From DHVE2 group archaeon (GTDB lineage Archaea; Thermoplasmatota; Thermoplasmata; Thermoplasmatales; Aciduliprofundaceae), in contig WALG01000066.1 of assembly GCA_015522955.1 (NCBI GenBank), forward strand, positions 1 through 8,492: 8,492 nucleotides of DNA. The letters run 5' to 3'. The notes beneath the pieces were generated by a model. That model did not search any database and was not told the DNA's origin. It saw only the letters and a list, made by a program, of their open reading frames with translations. Made by a program: the position numbers and the translations under genes. Positions 6,610-8,492 of this stretch are shown one piece after another. Position 1 is the first letter of the stretch; every line of letters starts with the position of its first letter.

Positions 6610-7170
6610 GTGGAAAAGGAAGAAATCCTGAGAAAAATTGCGGATATGGAATATCAATTCTTCTCCAGAATAAACGCTACAAATCCCGATTGCAAGAGAG
6701 AGGGAACATTTAAATTTATGAGGATTGCAAGATTTTATCCCCTCTCCGAGGATACTCTCCTTTCCTATCTAAGGGATTTGGAAGAGGCCTCCCGAAGGGG
6801 TAAGAATCCGCTCTGGGAGAAATATGCCTGCATGGAAGGAAGAATATCTGTAGGAGATGAAGAAAAGCGGGGAATTATTAATAAAATCGTGGAAATCGAG
6901 AAGGGATGGGTGGAGGAGTTTCATAGAAAATATCCGCATGTGGTGGAATTGAAGGAAGATTTCTCGAAATATCTTGGCTGCGAACTTGCAACATTCTCAA
7001 TTTCAACGCTTAAAAAATATCTGAATGATTTGTGTCTCGCCCTTAAACAGAGAAGAAACCTGGCCTATGAAAGTTATCAATACACCTTTTCGCATCTGGG
7101 CTATCACTCCCTGGAGGAAGTGGAAAATAAGATGAAAGATGATAGTCAACAGAGGAGTATTTTAACTTAG
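6610..7170 (+). CDS. DUF4125-like protein of unknown function, third gene of the radical enzyme operon
   Basis: A 186-residue soluble, charged, probably all-helical protein with no signal peptide or membrane segment. Residues 5-75 (KIADMEYQFF, FKFMRIARF, LLSYLRDLEEA, GKNPLWEKYACM) match what I recall of the DUF4125 family; no biochemical role is known to me. It contains an internal repeat: about 5-75 resembles about 89-158, best seen as TLLSYLRDLEEA/GKNPLWEKY against TLKKYLNDLCLA/RRNLAYESY. Cysteines 28, 73, 124 and 142 form no obvious metal motif. The GTG start is supported by ggggagga (6597-6604) five bases upstream, overlapping the end of the activase gene; only two bases separate the two genes. 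It overlaps the convergent membrane-protein gene by four bases. The context suggests a job tied to the radical enzyme, its activation, or handling of its substrate; that is inference. Confidence 0.8.
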   Translation: MEKEEILRKIADMEYQFFSRINATNPDCKREGTFKFMRIARFYPLSEDTLLSYLRDLEEASRRGKNPLWEKYACMEGRISVGDEEKRGIINKIVEIEKGWVEEFHRKYPHVVELKEDFSKYLGCELATFSISTLKKYLNDLCLALKQRRNLAYESYQYTFSHLGYHSLEEVENKMKDDSQQRSILT

Positions 7171-7520
7171 AAAGAAAATATCCCATTCCATCCCAGATAA
7201 AGGAGGATAAGAGATACTATAAAAACACTTAGTGATAAACTTATTAATATTATAAAGTCTAAGAACTGGGATCTTCTTTTTGAAACCTCTTCAGTTTCAG
7301 TTTTGTAAATTTCTTTGGCAGCGTCCTTGGAGACCACACTGAGCAGTGCTGAGGATTTAAATCCTCGATATAGGTTCATGGTGGGGCTGAGTCCATAAGC
7401 GGCAGCACCTGCAAGCAATAGAGATGCAAATAGAGATATTAGAGGTGAGAAAATCATGAGCAACCCAGAAACTATGGAGAAGGTGAGAAAAAATTTCTTA
7501 GTTTTCTTTCTTCTCTCCAT
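7167..7520 (-). CDS. Small membrane protein, paralogue of the gene at the right edge
   Basis: I do not recognise a named family. With the start chosen here the product is 117 residues. It has a short basic N-terminus (MERRKKTKKF), a long hydrophobic stretch at about 10-43 that could be one long or two short membrane segments containing SPLISLFASLLL, a central polar region (about 53-85) with charged TETEEVSKRR, a C-terminal membrane helix (about 86-112), and the ending YLGWNGIFSF. I chose ATG 7520 over ATG 7547 because gagaggt (7526-7532) is five bases before it and because the paralogue at 8161-8492 shares exactly the sequence from ERRKKTKKF onward. The longer form would add MNETIERLQ (126 residues). 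Its end overlaps the DUF4125-like gene by four bases, tail to tail. No function can be inferred. Confidence 0.75.
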   Translation of the reverse strand: MERRKKTKKFFLTFSIVSGLLMIFSPLISLFASLLLAGAAAYGLSPTMNLYRGFKSSALLSVVSKDAAKEIYKTETEEVSKRRSQFLDFIILISLSLSVFIVSLILLYLGWNGIFSF

Positions 7521-7525
7521 CTGCA

Positions 7526-7532
7526 ACCTCTC
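7526..7532 (-). promoter_or_regulatory. Shine-Dalgarno sequence supporting the inner start of the membrane-protein gene
   Basis: On the minus strand this reads gagaggt, five bases before ATG 7520. The outer ATG at 7547 has only a weak cagg close upstream. Together with the paralogue comparison this favours the inner start. Confidence 0.55.
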
Positions 7533-7629
7533 TATGGTTTCATTCATAGCCTGTAATGATATTGATGATACTTAAAATTTTAGTATTTGTTTATTTTTGT
7601 AATGCAGGGTAACTGAATATGAGTTAGAA

Positions 7630-7640
7630 AATAATTAATA
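7630..7640 (+). promoter_or_regulatory. TATA-like box of the tsr3 gene, predicting a leaderless transcript
   Basis: aataattaata is centred about 27 bp before the GTG at 7662, and no Shine-Dalgarno sequence precedes that codon (the intervening bases are pyrimidine-rich). The spacing fits transcription starting at or within a few bases of the start codon. The surrounding 7548-7661 gap also has to hold the divergent promoter for the minus-strand membrane-protein gene; an A/T-rich stretch at about 7570-7585 is the likeliest place. Confidence 0.5.
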
Positions 7641-7661
7641 CCTCCGATTTTATCTGTCCCT

Positions 7662-8168
7662 GTGAATGAGATTCGCCTTTACATTCTGCACCTTAATCAG
7701 GATGACCCGAAGAAATGCACTGCCAGGAAACTGGCAAGATTCAACTATGCCAGACTTACTACACAAAGTGCCCGTATACCGCGAGGAAGTATAGTTCTCT
7801 CACCCTTCACAGAAAGAATTTTATCTCCCGCAGATAGACGCACTGCCGAGAGACAGGGCATAACTGCGGTGGATTGCTCATGGAAAAATGCCCGAGAGGT
7901 ATTCTATCATCTCAGGGGCAATTTTCGCCGATTACCCTATCTTGTGGCGGTGAATCCCACAAACTTCGGACATCCGTGGCAACTGAGTAGCGCGGAGGCA
8001 CTTGCTGCGGCACTTTACGTTATAGGCTACAGGGAGCAGGCTGAAAAGATAATGGGTATATTCAAATGGGGTCCAAATTTCTTTGTTATGAACCACGAGC
8101 CCCTGGAACTATACTCTCAGGCAAAATCCTGGGAGGCAGTGATGGATATGGAAAGGGAGTTTATGTGA
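7662..8168 (+). CDS. tsr3: Small-subunit rRNA aminocarboxypropyltransferase Tsr3
   Basis: A 168-residue member of the Tsr3 family (formerly DUF367), which transfers the 3-amino-3-carboxypropyl group of S-adenosylmethionine to a small-subunit rRNA pseudouridine, acting late in ribosome maturation in archaea and eukaryotes. Signatures in order are HLNQDDPKKCTARKLARF (10-27), LSPF (46-49), DCSW (71-74), LPYLVAVNPTNFGHPWQLSS (91-110) with EALAAALY (112-119), and the C-terminal FKWG (134-137) followed by FVMNHEPLELY (141-151). The length and motifs are those of a complete archaeal enzyme. The GTG start has no ribosome binding site but a TATA-like box 27 bp upstream, so translation is probably leaderless. 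The ATG at 7666 is out of frame. Its end overlaps the convergent membrane-protein gene by eight bases. Confidence 0.93.
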   Translation: MNEIRLYILHLNQDDPKKCTARKLARFNYARLTTQSARIPRGSIVLSPFTERILSPADRRTAERQGITAVDCSWKNAREVFYHLRGNFRRLPYLVAVNPTNFGHPWQLSSAEALAAALYVIGYREQAEKIMGIFKWGPNFFVMNHEPLELYSQAKSWEAVMDMEREFM

Positions 8169-8492
8169 ATAGGTAAGAGATTACCCCATCCCATCCGAGA
8201 TAAAGAAGAAAAATGGACAGGATATATATGCTGAGAAAAAAGGTTATTGTAATCACAAGTCCGTGATACTCGGAGTTACCTTCTTTTATCCTCTCCAGTT
8301 CTGCATTGTATATTTGCCTTTTAGATGCATAATAGCCTATGCTAAGATCCCTGCTTGGACTTACGCCCCAAGAGGCAGCACCTATCAACAGAAGAGACAC
8401 GAATAAAGATATCCATGGGGATATAATCATCAATGCCAGAGAAATCAAAAGAGTTCTTATCACAAACTTTTTAGTTTTCTTTCTTCTTTCCA
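8161..8492 (-). CDS. Small membrane protein, 5'-partial at the window edge; paralogue of 7167-7520
   Basis: The frame stays open to the right edge, so the start lies at or beyond it. A GTG at 8463 could be read as the start, but the codons before it encode ERRKKTKKF, identical to the start of the paralogue; the last two bases of the window fit an ATG directly before these. About 110 residues are visible. They have the same plan as the paralogue: basic N-terminus, long hydrophobic stretch with SPWISLFVSLLLIGAASWG, polar middle, C-terminal helix, and the ending YLGWDGVISYLFT. The middle is shorter than in the paralogue. The DNA for the N-terminus is also nearly identical (8472-8492 against 7499-7519), pointing to fairly recent duplication or strong constraint. 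Function is unknown; it overlaps tsr3 tail to tail by eight bases. Confidence 0.75.
   Translation of the reverse strand, partial: ERRKKTKKFVIRTLLISLALMIISPWISLFVSLLLIGAASWGVSPSRDLSIGYYASKRQIYNAELERIKEGNSEYHGLVITITFFLSIYILSIFLLYLGWDGVISYLFT

Noticed and set aside
8461..8463. GTG as start codon of the right-edge membrane protein
   Set aside because: The frame is open upstream to the window edge and encodes the same ERRKKTKKF as the N-terminus of the paralogue.

Overview
The window looks archaeal. It carries an aIF5A-type translation factor with a hypusine motif, the rRNA-modifying enzyme Tsr3, a TaqCP/PfuCP-like M32 carboxypeptidase, TATA-like boxes about 25-35 bp before start codons, and a mix of apparently leaderless and Shine-Dalgarno-led genes. 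An oxygen-sensitive glycyl radical enzyme implies an anaerobe. My best guess is an anaerobic peptide-fermenting euryarchaeon near the Thermoplasmatota (Aciduliprofundum/DHVE2-like). That placement is an impression from protein style, not from any search.

Layout. Positions 68-1573 (+) encode a metallocarboxypeptidase. Positions 1621-2887 (+) are a tight two-gene unit, aIF5A followed one base later by an agmatinase-family ureohydrolase. Positions 2888-3247 contain no intact gene: they hold T-rich termination signals, a 283-bp decayed insertion carrying only the C-terminal end of a DDE transposase, a perfect 17-bp direct repeat on both sides of it, and then a promoter with an inverted repeat. 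Positions 3248-7170 (+) are a three-gene operon: a glycyl radical enzyme, its radical-SAM activase, and a DUF4125-like protein. On the right, two short paralogous membrane-protein genes on the minus strand (7167-7520, and 8161 to beyond the window edge) sit either side of a plus-strand tsr3 gene (7662-8168).

How they work together. The centrepiece is the glycyl radical operon. The enzyme has the single-cysteine C-V-E active site of the eliminase branch, not the Cys-Cys of pyruvate formate-lyase. The active-site residues I remember for trans-4-hydroxy-L-proline dehydratase (HypD) all have identical counterparts at consistent offsets. I therefore favour a HypD-like hydroxyproline dehydratase, which would let this archaeon feed hydroxyproline from collagen-like or cell-wall protein into proline metabolism. 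No pyrroline-5-carboxylate reductase is present in the window. The third gene, a DUF4125-like protein with an internal duplication, is an unexplained partner. The aIF5A-agmatinase pair links a hypusinated factor with a polyamine-type enzyme that may supply or complete its modification.
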